Shown here one piece after another: positions 1 through 7,649 of a stretch of 43,558 bases of DNA. This stretch comes from Desulfonatronovibrio sp. (lineage in GTDB: Bacteria > Desulfobacterota > Desulfovibrionia > Desulfovibrionales > Desulfonatronovibrionaceae): NCBI GenBank assembly GCA_003557865.1, contig PWNK01000037.1, forward strand, positions 1 through 43,558, in the 5' to 3' direction. The notes under the pieces are model-generated. The model made no database searches. It saw nothing but the letters and a program-made list of their open reading frames with translations, and was not told the DNA's origin. The translations under genes were made by a program, and so were the position numbers. Positions within the stretch are counted from its first letter, which is position 1. Each line of letters starts with the position of its first letter.

Positions 1-57
1 GCTTTCGTCATTCAAATTTTTCTGTAAAAGCTCAAGGGCCTCTTCTCTGTGCATCAT
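1..57 (-). CDS. N-terminus of a gene cut by the window edge (possibly HD-domain phosphohydrolase)
   Basis: Nineteen codons are visible, starting with two consecutive ATGs at 57 and 54 and reading MMHREEALELLQKNLNDES before the window ends. A GGGGAG ribosome-binding site lies about ten bases upstream of the first ATG. The opening (REEAL-LL, then a polar stretch) resembles the start of small HDIG-type HD-domain hydrolases, but no catalytic residue is in view, so the family is only a guess. The gene is divergent from htpX, with a MITE-like element in the shared upstream region. Confidence 0.5.
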   Translation of the reverse strand, partial: MMHREEALELLQKNLNDES

Positions 58-134
58 AATAATTTTTCTCCCCTGGGTGCGGCAGCTGGTCGCTTCTGGA
101 TAATAGATCCTGCAAATTATATTTTTGAAAAAAT

Positions 135-356
135 GTAACTGTTCACCATATTATTATCCTGGAGCCTGGCCGGGTTTCGAAATGTTGCAAAACTCCCTGT
201 CGCGGCTCCGTTAGACAAAACCTGTATTTTTTGGGTTTAATAAAACAAGTTCAGTTTTGGCCTAACGGAGCCGTCGAAGGTCAAACAATGCAACATTTCG
301 AAACCCGGCCAGGCTCCAGTCTTTTGAATTTTGTACAAGCCGTGGTGAATAGTTAC
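135..356 (+). mobile_element. MITE-like element, family A copy 1 (IS66-type ends)
   Basis: A 222-bp non-coding palindrome. The ends are 14-bp terminal inverted repeats (135-148 and 343-356, GTAACTGTTCACCA against GTAACTATTCACCA, 13 of 14 identical). The 8 bases on each side are a perfect direct repeat, GAAAAAAT, at 127-134 and 357-364, the mark of a target-site duplication. Inside are perfect 31-bp arms (159-189 and 289-319) and an 11-bp pair (204-214 and 262-272), so the strand can fold into one long hairpin. IS66-family termini begin GTAA and give 8-bp duplications, so this is probably an IS66-mobilised MITE. Copy 2 at 9443-9676 shares both ends and interior. It fills most of the 58-531 gap between two divergent genes. 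No transposase is present. Confidence 0.85.
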
Positions 357-470
357 GAAAAAATAGTCTTTTCCTCCGGTCCTGTAAAGCTTCCCGGGAT
401 GCAGGTCATCTTCAGGCCGGTTCAGACATTGACAATCAGTGAATTAGTCAATAAATATGTGTTTAACTGA

Positions 471-498
471 TTGATATGTATGCTGATTAATTTATGAT
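471..498 (+). promoter_or_regulatory. Candidate sigma-70 promoter of htpX
   Basis: TTGATA (471-476) and TATGAT (493-498) are separated by 16 bp. Each matches the consensus at five of six positions. The predicted start near 505 would give a leader of under 30 bases carrying GGAGG at 517-521. Position and spacing fit htpX, but no heat-shock-type promoter was recognised, and there is no experimental support. Confidence 0.45.
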
Positions 499-531
499 AT
501 TCTTATATAAATTGTTGGAGGATTTTAAAAA

Positions 532-1422
532 ATGAAGAGAGTTTTTCTGTTTCTGGTAACCAACATAGCCATTCTGGCTGTTCTGTTCGTGGTACTCAGC
601 CTGCTGGGCGTAACAGGGATACTGGATGAGCAGCGGGTCGGCATTGATTACTACAACCTGCTGATCTTTGCAGCAGTGCTCGGCTTTGGCGGTTCATTCA
701 TATCTCTGGCCATATCCAAGTGGATGGCCAAGCGCCTGACAGGAACCAGGGTCATAACCAGCCCGGGGAACGAACTGGAGAACTGGCTGGTCAGGACAGT
801 CAGGCAGCAGGCCTCCAGGGTTAACATCGGCATGCCTGAGGTGGGCATTTTTGATTCTGAGGCCCCCAATGCCTTTGCTACCGGGATGAACAAGAATAAG
901 GCCCTGGTTGCCGTAAGCACCGGGCTGTTGAGAAACATGAACCAGGATGAGGTCGAGGCGGTGCTGGCCCATGAAGTCAGCCACATAGCCAATGGAGATA
1001 TGATCACCCTGACTCTTATCCAGGGGGTGGTCAACACCTTTGTAATTTTTATTTCCAGGATTGTAGGCCATTTTGTGGACCGGGTGGTTTTCAAGAATGA
1101 AGAGGGTCACGGCATAGGATTTTTTGTGACCACTATTGTCGCCCAGATAGTTTTTGGTATCCTGGCCAGCACCATTGTCATGTGGTTCAGCAGGCAGCGT
1201 GAGTTCAGGGCGGACGATGGAGGCGCCCGTCTCGCAGGCCGGGACAAAATGATTTCCGCTCTGGAAAAGCTCAAGAAGGGCATCCAGGAACCCTTGCCGG
1301 ATCAGATGGCTTCCTTTGGTATCAACGGTAAATCAGAGGGATTTGACTGGAAGGCTCTGTTTATGAGCCATCCTCCCCTTGATAAAAGAATTGCCGCCCT
1401 GAAAGGTCAGCTCCAGAAATAG
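532..1422 (+). CDS. htpX: Membrane zinc metalloprotease HtpX (peptidase M48)
   Basis: HtpX is an inner-membrane, zinc-dependent endopeptidase that degrades misfolded or damaged membrane proteins together with FtsH. The 296-residue product has the usual family length. It begins with a hydrophobic membrane segment (about 4-25), followed by a second (about 43-62). The zinc motif HEVSH lies at 147-151. Two more hydrophobic stretches follow (about 165-180 and 195-220), then the [12 protein letters not shown] segment supplying the third zinc ligand. GGAGG lies about ten bases before the ATG. The gene stands alone, with a candidate promoter at 471-498 and a strong terminator at 1449-1479. The preceding intergenic space carries a MITE whose right end lies about 115 bp from the promoter. 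Identification is secure; heat-shock control is family knowledge, not seen here. Confidence 0.97.
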   Translation: MKRVFLFLVTNIAILAVLFVVLSLLGVTGILDEQRVGIDYYNLLIFAAVLGFGGSFISLAISKWMAKRLTGTRVITSPGNELENWLVRTVRQQASRVNIGMPEVGIFDSEAPNAFATGMNKNKALVAVSTGLLRNMNQDEVEAVLAHEVSHIANGDMITLTLIQGVVNTFVIFISRIVGHFVDRVVFKNEEGHGIGFFVTTIVAQIVFGILASTIVMWFSRQREFRADDGGARLAGRDKMISALEKLKKGIQEPLPDQMASFGINGKSEGFDWKALFMSHPPLDKRIAALKGQLQK

Positions 1423-1448
1423 CCGTTTATTCCTGAGCAAATGTCTAA

Positions 1449-1479
1449 CAGCCCGGGGCATGCCCCGGGCTGTTTTTTT
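1449..1479 (+). terminator. Rho-independent terminator after htpX
   Basis: A near-perfect GC-rich palindrome (1449-1472, CAGCCCGGGG-CATG type) is followed directly by seven T residues. It ends the htpX transcript and also faces the 3' end of the convergent gene at 1520. Confidence 0.92.
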
Positions 1480-1519
1480 GCTTGTTCCAGCAAGCGGTTG
1501 GCCCACAGAAGAGGCAATA

Positions 1520-2881
1520 TCAGGCTTGAGTGTCTGCTGAGCCCTTGAGCATGGCCAGGGCGATCTTCATCTCCTGGTTGAAGCGGCTTTGAACAGCGGT
1601 CTGGACAGCATGGGTCGAACCTGAGAACCTGGTTCTTCTTTCCTGGTATACAGCCTGGATTATTTCCCGCTCAGGCGGCCTGAGTTCCCGGGCATCAAGT
1701 CTGTCAGCCACACGCTCAAAGATATTCATGGCCCCGTGAACCCCATGCTGGACGGCAGTGCTCCAGAGAACTTCGCGCAGGGCAGGGGATGCACTTCCCA
1801 TTTCCAGTCCTGTCCTTGCCTGAACACCTCTGGCGGCAGGCAGATAAAAGTTTTCATATATGAATTCATGCTGCAGGCTGGAGAACCTTTCAGGCTGCTG
1901 GGAACTGATTGTCTTCCATTCCAGGGGCATTGCCCCGGACCGGCCTCCTGTGTTGGCAGGGCCGGCTTGTCGGAGGCGCCGGGATATATCCGGTGCCTTT
2001 TCATCCAGAAAGTCTAGAAATTCACCCATGGTTCCCATGCGCGAGGACAGCTGGTAGATGCCGTAACAGGTTCCACCCCTGCGGTCATAGCCTATGGCCC
2101 CTGATTTGTTGGAAGATTCAAACCTTGCAGCCAGATGTCCCGGCCTGGTCGAATTCTGGTTGGTGGTCTGAATTATGACGGAGCTGCCTGCCGGATTGAA
2201 GGCTGGGTGATCTGCATACGCCAGGGTTTTATCTTTGGGTTTTTCTAAACTGTTTTTGCCGGCAATCAGTAGGCTGCCCTTTTCAGGAGTAGGTTCCCTG
2301 TCTCCTCTGAGGCCGTATTCAGCTCCGGCCCTGTCCAGGATGCTTTTCGGTTCGTTCAGGTCCTTGGTCTGCATGGAAACAGATCCAAAACCCGAACCCC
2401 GGACCCTGTCGGTGCTCAGTGATGCAGCCAGATGATGCCGCGCATCGGGTCGGATTCCGGTACAAACAGATCTGTCCGGCTGAGCTTTGTTTTCAGGTGG
2501 TGCCTTCTTTGACTGATCAGGTCCCTGGACTGGCGGGGCAGACTGAAAGTCAATTTTTTGTCGAACCTCATTGACTGCAATTCTGGGCGTTTCTGCAGAT
2601 ACAGTCATTCTGATCCTGGAACCTTGTGCCTGTGGATGACTGATCTTTTCAGGACTGGATTCAGGGTCTGCTCCGCCCTTAGGGACCGGTCGGTTTCTGA
2701 CAAGCAGTTCAGGAGGAATGGAGGATGATACCCCTGGAACAGTTGAAGGAGGTGCTGATGCCAGCTTGTTGTTCATGATCAGTTCAAACAGGTTGCCTTG
2801 GGATCTGCTGGTGCCAGCAGCGCTGCCCTTCATGAGTCTTTGCTGCAGGTCTGTCATGTGTTGTTCGGGATTGCTGATAAT
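1520..2881 (-). CDS. Lysozyme-like (peptidoglycan-cleaving?) protein with disordered N-terminal region
   Basis: From the ATG at 2881 the product is 453 residues; that start has AAGGA seven bases upstream. The frame is open to 2929, which would add 16 residues. The first half is low-complexity, rich in Pro, Ser, Gln and charged residues, and looks disordered. There is no signal peptide or membrane segment. The last ~190 residues form a folded domain opening FESSNKSGAIGYDRRGG and followed by TCYGIYQLSS, a Glu-plus-YG-YQ pattern typical of lysozyme/chitosanase-like muramidase folds, including lysozyme domains of phage-tail and VgrG-type proteins. Peptidoglycan cleavage is therefore plausible, with the Glu of FESS as candidate catalytic acid. 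The neighbours (htpX, a transporter) give no role. Flagellar, secretion-effector or cell-wall functions are all possible. Confidence 0.7.
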   Translation of the reverse strand: MISNPEQHMTDLQQRLMKGSAAGTSRSQGNLFELIMNNKLASAPPSTVPGVSSSIPPELLVRNRPVPKGGADPESSPEKISHPQAQGSRIRMTVSAETPRIAVNEVRQKIDFQSAPPVQGPDQSKKAPPENKAQPDRSVCTGIRPDARHHLAASLSTDRVRGSGFGSVSMQTKDLNEPKSILDRAGAEYGLRGDREPTPEKGSLLIAGKNSLEKPKDKTLAYADHPAFNPAGSSVIIQTTNQNSTRPGHLAARFESSNKSGAIGYDRRGGTCYGIYQLSSRMGTMGEFLDFLDEKAPDISRRLRQAGPANTGGRSGAMPLEWKTISSQQPERFSSLQHEFIYENFYLPAARGVQARTGLEMGSASPALREVLWSTAVQHGVHGAMNIFERVADRLDARELRPPEREIIQAVYQERRTRFSGSTHAVQTAVQSRFNQEMKIALAMLKGSADTQA

Positions 2882-2914
2882 CATGGCCGGATCCTTCGAT
2901 ATTTTCATTAATTG

Positions 2915-3182
2915 GTAATGATTGACCATAGTCCTGGCCTGTCTGGGACTAAGTTTTCTTTTGTTGCCAAATTCCTGTCGCGGTTTAGGAGGACAAACAA
3001 CTTTTTAACTGCCACTAACCAACTGAGAGGATAAACGAGTCTGGATAATGATCAAAACCTTAAAGGCGCGCAGGTTTGTCCAGCGGAACCGTCGACGGCA
3101 GGCATCGCAGGCATTGACGAAACCTTGCCCCCGGGCAGGCCTCTAATATCGGGGTTAGACCAAAACTATGGTCCTTAGTTAG
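2915..3182 (+). repeat. Possible degenerate family A element
   Basis: The left end GTAATGATTGACCA (2915-2928) and right end TGGTCCTTAGTTAG (3169-3182) match the family A termini at 11 and 10 of 14 positions. Internal blocks recall copies 1 and 2: TTCCTGTCGCGG near 2970, and CGGAACCGTCGACGG near 3083 against CGGAGCCGTCGAAGG in copy 1. No 8-bp flanking duplication is seen (ATTAATTG left, TTTTCATC right). This may be an old, eroded copy. With the family B copy that follows, it accounts for most of the 2930-3513 gap; 3366-3513 shows nothing recognisable. Confidence 0.35.
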
Positions 3183-3365
3183 TTTTCATCCGTAAACGGT
3201 TCTTTTTCCTTTTGGCGGCGTCAATCTGCACAATTATTCGTCAACGTATGAAGATACGCCTCCTCATAATTGCTTGATTTCCTTGCCAAAAGAAAAAACT
3301 CCTCGTTTCCGGAAAGAAAACCAACAGTTTCCATCCGGAAAGAAAGACTTTCCGGATGGAAACTA
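3178..3365 (+). repeat. Fold-back repeat, family B copy 1
   Basis: About 188 bp with ends TAGTTTTCATCC and GGATGGAAACTA. The inner pair CTTTTGGC and GCCAAAAG brackets a central CGTAT/ATACG hairpin. The right end is itself a perfect 17-bp stem with a 5-base loop (3326-3342 and 3348-3364). It has the same orientation and order of blocks as copies at 7349-7515 and 26592-26788. It contains no sizeable ORF and no transposase. No clear target duplication is visible. A MITE-like element or a repeated structured intergenic sequence are both possible. Confidence 0.8.
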
Positions 3366-3513
3366 TTTTCATTACTTCTTTTCAAAAATCAGGCCAGACA
3401 ATCAAAAGATGCGGCACTGTCCTTGTGCAGACATCGACAAATGATAAAGCACAGGGTAGGATGATTACCACAACGGCGAACATTAACAACCATAGCTGCA
3501 AACTGATTTGACA

Positions 3514-4422
3514 ATGATTTCCTCAAGTCCCGGCCGGCCCATAAAGTGGGTCGGCTTTGCTTTTGCCCTGGGTGCGACCATGATCTGGTCCGGGAATTTC
3601 ATAGTGGCCAGAGGGCTCAATGAGCTTGTAAATCCGGCCACCCTGGCCCTTATGCGCTGGATTACAGCCTGCCTGTTCATGTTGCCGGTTGCCGGCAGAA
3701 CTGCCTGGGAGCAGCGAAAGATCATCCAGAAACATATCAGATACCTTTTGCCTACGGCCTTCCTGGGGGTCACGGTGTTTAATACCCTGATATATGTGGC
3801 AGCTCATTCTTCAACCGCCCTTAATCTATCCTTGATAGCCACTTCCACTCCGATATTCATAATCCTCTTCGCCAGAATGTTTCTGCGGGAGCCAATAACC
3901 GCGTCCAGAGTCGCGGGGCTTTTGCTGGCCGTGTCTGGAGTTGTGCTGCTGATTACCAGGGGGGATTTCTCAGTGCTCCTGGGACTCTCCTTTGCGGCAG
4001 GGGATATCTGGATGATTCTGGCAGCTGTTATTTTCGGGGGTTACAGCATTCTTATCAGAAAGAAACCTCCCGAAATAAGCCTGGGCGTCTTTCTCATGTC
4101 AACCTTTCTGCTGGGCCTGCTTATGCTTGTTCCCTGGGCTTTGTGGGAAATCTTCTGCATGGGTTTTCCGGCACTTTCCATGGATATTGTCGGTTCCGTG
4201 CTCTATATCGGCATCGGAGCTTCACTGGCAGCCTTTTTTCTTTGGACCAGGGCCATTGAGATTATCGGGCCTTCCGCTGCAGGGCTGATATACTATACAC
4301 TGCCGCTATTCAGCGGTTTTGGGGCATTCCTTATTCTTGGAGAGCCTGTAGGCTGGGTCCATGCACTAAGCGGGATAATGATCTTTGGAGGAATAATCAC
4401 CGCAACCAGAAGGCAGCAGTGA
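3514..4422 (+). CDS. DMT-superfamily (EamA) transporter
   Basis: An inner-membrane exporter of the drug/metabolite transporter superfamily; substrate unknown. The 302-residue product (ATG at 3514; a TTG two codons earlier is possible) has about ten hydrophobic segments arranged as two EamA repeats. The first begins near WVGFAFALGATMIWSGNFIVAR, and the second near residue 150 (GDIWMILAAVIFGGYSIL). The ending GEPVGWVHALSGIMIFGGI is typical of the family. No good ribosome-binding site is visible, and a family B repeat lies about 150 bp upstream. It is convergent with the thioredoxin gene, which ends 31 bp away. Family assignment is firm; the start is less certain. Confidence 0.92.
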   Translation: MISSSPGRPIKWVGFAFALGATMIWSGNFIVARGLNELVNPATLALMRWITACLFMLPVAGRTAWEQRKIIQKHIRYLLPTAFLGVTVFNTLIYVAAHSSTALNLSLIATSTPIFIILFARMFLREPITASRVAGLLLAVSGVVLLITRGDFSVLLGLSFAAGDIWMILAAVIFGGYSILIRKKPPEISLGVFLMSTFLLGLLMLVPWALWEIFCMGFPALSMDIVGSVLYIGIGASLAAFFLWTRAIEIIGPSAAGLIYYTLPLFSGFGAFLILGEPVGWVHALSGIMIFGGIITATRRQQ

Positions 4423-4453
4423 ACACCGGGAAAAATCAGAAGGCTGACTTGCT

Positions 4454-4885
4454 TTAAATGGCCGTGACTTTTGAAGCTGTGTTCTGTTTATCCAGCAGTT
4501 CTTCCAGGATTGCGGATATTGAGTTTTTGTCCATAAATCCCTGATGGCGAAAAACTTCCCGGCCGTTATGGTCAAAAAAGAGCTGTGTGGGAATGGTCAT
4601 TATCTCAAACCTCTGTCCGTAATGGGTGTGCTTCCAGACATCAACATAGGCTATTTTGGCCTGATCCTGATATTGGATTTTCAGTTCTTCCAGAAAAGGC
4701 TGCATCATTCTGCAGGGCAAACAGGAGTCAGCTCCCATGTTGACAAATGTTACCATGCCTGGAACAGGTATCTCGGGAAGGGACTCCCGGATGGCCTGTT
4801 CATGCTTGTACTCCTGCGCTGTGTGCAGAAACATGATGGTAAAAACTGCTCCGATAAATATGGTAACTGCAACGAATCTTTTCAT
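4454..4885 (-). CDS. Membrane-anchored thioredoxin-like protein
   Basis: A 143-residue protein with an N-terminal hydrophobic segment (about 4-21) that acts as a signal anchor or uncleaved signal, placing a thioredoxin fold in the periplasm. The redox pair is C55-LP-C58 within the segment MGADSCLPCRMMQPF. The cis-proline loop is MTIPTQLFF, and the phrase DVWKHTHYGQRFEIM precedes it as in thioredoxin-like proteins. GGAG lies before the ATG. CLPC differs from the CGPC of cytosolic thioredoxin, so the partner and redox direction (reductant, thiol-disulfide exchange or cytochrome maturation) cannot be told. It is a single gene, convergent with the DMT transporter and divergent from recD2. Confidence 0.88.
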   Translation of the reverse strand: MKRFVAVTIFIGAVFTIMFLHTAQEYKHEQAIRESLPEIPVPGMVTFVNMGADSCLPCRMMQPFLEELKIQYQDQAKIAYVDVWKHTHYGQRFEIMTIPTQLFFDHNGREVFRHQGFMDKNSISAILEELLDKQNTASKVTAI

Positions 4886-5098
4886 GACTGTCTCCTGCTG
4901 TCTTCCGAGTATTAACTGATATCACACACCCGGGCTTTTGTCCAACGTGATTGACTGGATGGGCTAGAATGGTCTTGAGTTTGGACAGTTTTTTTTCGAT
5001 ATGTCATTATATGTATTTTGCAGTCCTTCAGATATGGGCTATGGCAGCTCATCAGCAATGGCTGATTCCAGTACGCCCTTAATCTCCAACAGCAGTTT

Positions 5099-7267
5099 AT
5101 GAATCTGATTAAAGCTGAAGTAAACAGCCTGGTTTTTATCAATGAAGATAACGGCTATGTTGTGGCCCGGGTGATTTCCGCCCAGGAGCCAGGTCTTGTC
5201 ACCGTTTGCGGAAACATGGGCAGGCTTGTCCCTGGAGAGATGCTTTCTCTGAAAGGCCAGTGGAAGGAGCATCCAAAATATGGAAGACAGTTTATCGTCT
5301 CCGAATTTGAGCAGCTTATCCCGGCCACTGTCAACGGGATCAAACGATATCTCGCCTCGGGCATGATCAAGGGGGTCGGACCGGTCATGGCCGGAAAAAT
5401 GGTCAAAGTCTTCGGCAAAAAAGTTCTGGACATTCTTGAACAGGATCCGGACAGGCTTTTGGAAATTGACGGGCTGGGACCCAAGAAGCTGAAGAAGATC
5501 AAAGACTCATGGGCTGCGCAGCGTGAAATCAGGAGCCTGATGCTTTTTCTGCAGACCCATGAAATACCGACCACCTATGCCGGTAGGATATATCAGAAAT
5601 ATGGAAACGAATCCGTTGCCAGAATATCAGACAATCCCTACGACCTTGTCTACGATATCCGGGGAATCGGCTTTAAAACAGCGGACAGAATGGCCCTGAA
5701 GCTGGGCGTAGCTCCGGATAGTCCTCAAAGGCTGCAGGCAGCTGTTGTCTATGTATTGTTTCAGCTCAGTGAAAAAGGACATCTGTTTTATCCCGCCCGG
5801 CAGCTGGTGGAAAAGGTTTCAGAGGCCCTGGGGGACATGGGCCTGGAAATGATAGAAAGCGCAGTTGCCTCCCTGGAAGATAGAAAAAAAATCATTGTGG
5901 AAGACCTTCCGGAACAGGGAATATCAAGAGCAGTATATCTGGTCTTTTTTTTCAAAATGGAAGTGGAGACCGCCCAAAGACTGTGCAGCCTGACAACCCA
6001 TCCGGCTGCCCTGTCGGAGGATAAAGTCCGCATCCGGATATCTCAGCTGGAAAACAGTGAGAAGATCAGCCTGACCTCCCAGCAGAAGCAGGCGGTTCTG
6101 GATGCCTGCCTGAACAAGGCTTATATAATAACTGGCGGGCCTGGAACCGGCAAAACTACAATTACCAGGATGATTGTCAAAGCGCTGACTGGGCTGGGGC
6201 TCAAGGTTGTACTGGCCGCTCCAACCGGACGAGCCGCCAAAAGACTGTCCCAGGCCACTGGCACGGAGGCCGCAACTATTCACCGTCTGCTCAAGTATAA
6301 TCCGGCCGGTGGCTTTGATCATAACGAGGAAAACAAGCTCAAGGCCGACGCAGCCATCATCGACGAAGCATCAATGCTTGACGCCCAGCTTATGACCCAG
6401 CTTTTGCGTGCCCTGCCCGTGACTTGCAGGCTGATCCTGGTGGGAGATGTCAACCAGCTTCCGGCCGTTGGTCCAGGCAATGTGCTCAAGGACATTTTGT
6501 CCAGTGAAACAGTGCCCAGGGCAGTTCTGACCAGCATTTTCAGGCAGGCCAGACAGAGTACCATTGTAGTCAACGCTCACCGGATCAACGCCGGCAGCTT
6601 TCCGGTCAATTCGTCAAAATCGGCTCCCCATGCAGATTTTTTCTGGATTGAGCAGGAGGATTTGGCTAAAATATCCGAGCTCATCACCTATATGGTCTGT
6701 GATGGCATACCCAGAGTTTATGGCCTTGATCCGCTGAAGGATATTCAGGTCCTGAGCCCCATGCACAAGGGTGCAGTGGGCACTCAGGAACTGAACAGGA
6801 TCCTTCAGGACAGACTCAACCCCGGTCCTGAAGCAGTTGTCCGCGGTTTCCGGTCTTTTCGGATAGGGGACAGGGTGCTTCAGATCAAAAACAACTATGA
6901 AAAGGAGGTTTTCAATGGAGACCTGGGCTGGATTTCAGCTTTTGACCGGGAAGAGTCTGAACTGCTGGTTGATTTCGATGGCAGAAAGGTTGGTTATGAT
7001 CTGGATGAAATCGATGAACTGACCCTGGCTTATTCTGTTAGCGTGCATAAGTCACAGGGCAGCGAGTATCCTGCAGTGGTCATGCCTGTAGTCACGCAGC
7101 ACTACATGCTGCTGCAGAGAAACCTGATCTATACCGGACTGACCAGGGCGAGAAGGCTGGCGGTGATCATCGGTTCCAGAAAGGCCATGGGCATGGGCAT
7201 CAGCAACCAGGGATCAGGCAGAAGATTTACCCATCTGCGCTACAGGCTGCAGCAGGCTTTTTGCTGA
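5099..7267 (+). CDS. recD2: ATP-dependent RecD-like DNA helicase RecD2
   Basis: A superfamily 1B 5'-3' DNA helicase of the RecD2/TraA type, acting in DNA repair or replication-fork handling without RecBC. The 722-residue product has the RecD2 N-terminal extension (OB-like start NEDNGYVVARV at about 15-25, helix-hairpin-helix near GLGPKKLKKIK at 125-135). Walker A is GGPGTGKT at 346-353, Walker B IIDEASML at 420-427 and motif III LVGDVNQLPAVGPG at 447-460. The C-terminal motifs are SVHKSQGSEYPAVV and LIYTGLTRAR. An in-frame TGA lies 12 codons upstream of the ATG, so this is the only good start, although no clear ribosome-binding site precedes it. It stands alone. RecD of a RecBCD enzyme is less likely because of the long N-terminus and absence of recB or recC. 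Confidence 0.96.
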   Translation: MNLIKAEVNSLVFINEDNGYVVARVISAQEPGLVTVCGNMGRLVPGEMLSLKGQWKEHPKYGRQFIVSEFEQLIPATVNGIKRYLASGMIKGVGPVMAGKMVKVFGKKVLDILEQDPDRLLEIDGLGPKKLKKIKDSWAAQREIRSLMLFLQTHEIPTTYAGRIYQKYGNESVARISDNPYDLVYDIRGIGFKTADRMALKLGVAPDSPQRLQAAVVYVLFQLSEKGHLFYPARQLVEKVSEALGDMGLEMIESAVASLEDRKKIIVEDLPEQGISRAVYLVFFFKMEVETAQRLCSLTTHPAALSEDKVRIRISQLENSEKISLTSQQKQAVLDACLNKAYIITGGPGTGKTTITRMIVKALTGLGLKVVLAAPTGRAAKRLSQATGTEAATIHRLLKYNPAGGFDHNEENKLKADAAIIDEASMLDAQLMTQLLRALPVTCRLILVGDVNQLPAVGPGNVLKDILSSETVPRAVLTSIFRQARQSTIVVNAHRINAGSFPVNSSKSAPHADFFWIEQEDLAKISELITYMVCDGIPRVYGLDPLKDIQVLSPMHKGAVGTQELNRILQDRLNPGPEAVVRGFRSFRIGDRVLQIKNNYEKEVFNGDLGWISAFDREESELLVDFDGRKVGYDLDEIDELTLAYSVSVHKSQGSEYPAVVMPVVTQHYMLLQRNLIYTGLTRARRLAVIIGSRKAMGMGISNQGSGRRFTHLRYRLQQAFC

Positions 7268-7348
7268 AGACATATTTTTGCGGGGAAAGCTTCCAGTCTT
7301 GTTCAAACCATGCTTTCCAGCTTCCTTTACAATATCCTGCCCCGGGAT

Positions 7349-7515
7349 TAATTAGTTTTCATCCGGAAACGGTTCTTTCTCCTTTTGGCGGCGTCAATCT
7401 GTACAATTATCCGTCAACGTATTAAGATACGCCTCTCATAAATTGCTTGATTTCCCTGCCAAAAGAAAAACTATCCGTTTCCGGAAAGAAAGACTTTCAG
7501 GATGGAAACTAATTA
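7349..7515 (+). repeat. Fold-back repeat, family B copy 2
   Basis: A 167-bp palindromic element. The outer arms (7349-7364 and 7500-7515, TAATTAGTTTTCATCC against TAATTAGTTTCCATCC) match at 15 of 16 positions. The inner arms GGAAACGG...CTTTTGGC and GCCAAAAG...CCGTTTCC are perfectly complementary, and a CGTAT/ATACG hairpin sits at the centre. TAATTA occurs at both tips; being palindromic, it cannot be assigned to target duplication or terminal repeat. It is the shortest and most symmetrical copy. It occupies the 7268-7649 gap between recD2 and glnS. The rest of that gap (7516-7649) shows no recognisable feature beyond the glnS leader. Confidence 0.85.
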
Positions 7516-7649
7516 CCTTTTGAGTTGCTTTTTTCACGGCCATGAGCAAAAAGGTCTTTGCCCGGCCAAGAAGTATTTCAGTTCACTTGGGAAACAGCTG
7601 AAGAAGAGGGCCTGCAGGAGTAACTTTCTAAACCAGGATTTCCGGTTTT

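Noticed and set aside
231-470. 79-codon rightward frame starting at a TTG near the left edge
   Set aside because: More than half lies inside the family A palindrome, it has no ribosome-binding site and its sequence looks like translated repeat DNA.
651-1110. Two leftward frames antisense to htpX
   Set aside because: They are shadows of the clear htpX coding sequence and lack starts with ribosome-binding sites.
3178-3365. CRISPR array suggested by similar repeated blocks
   Set aside because: The three related sequences are thousands of bases apart, are palindromic and lack regular spacers or cas genes.
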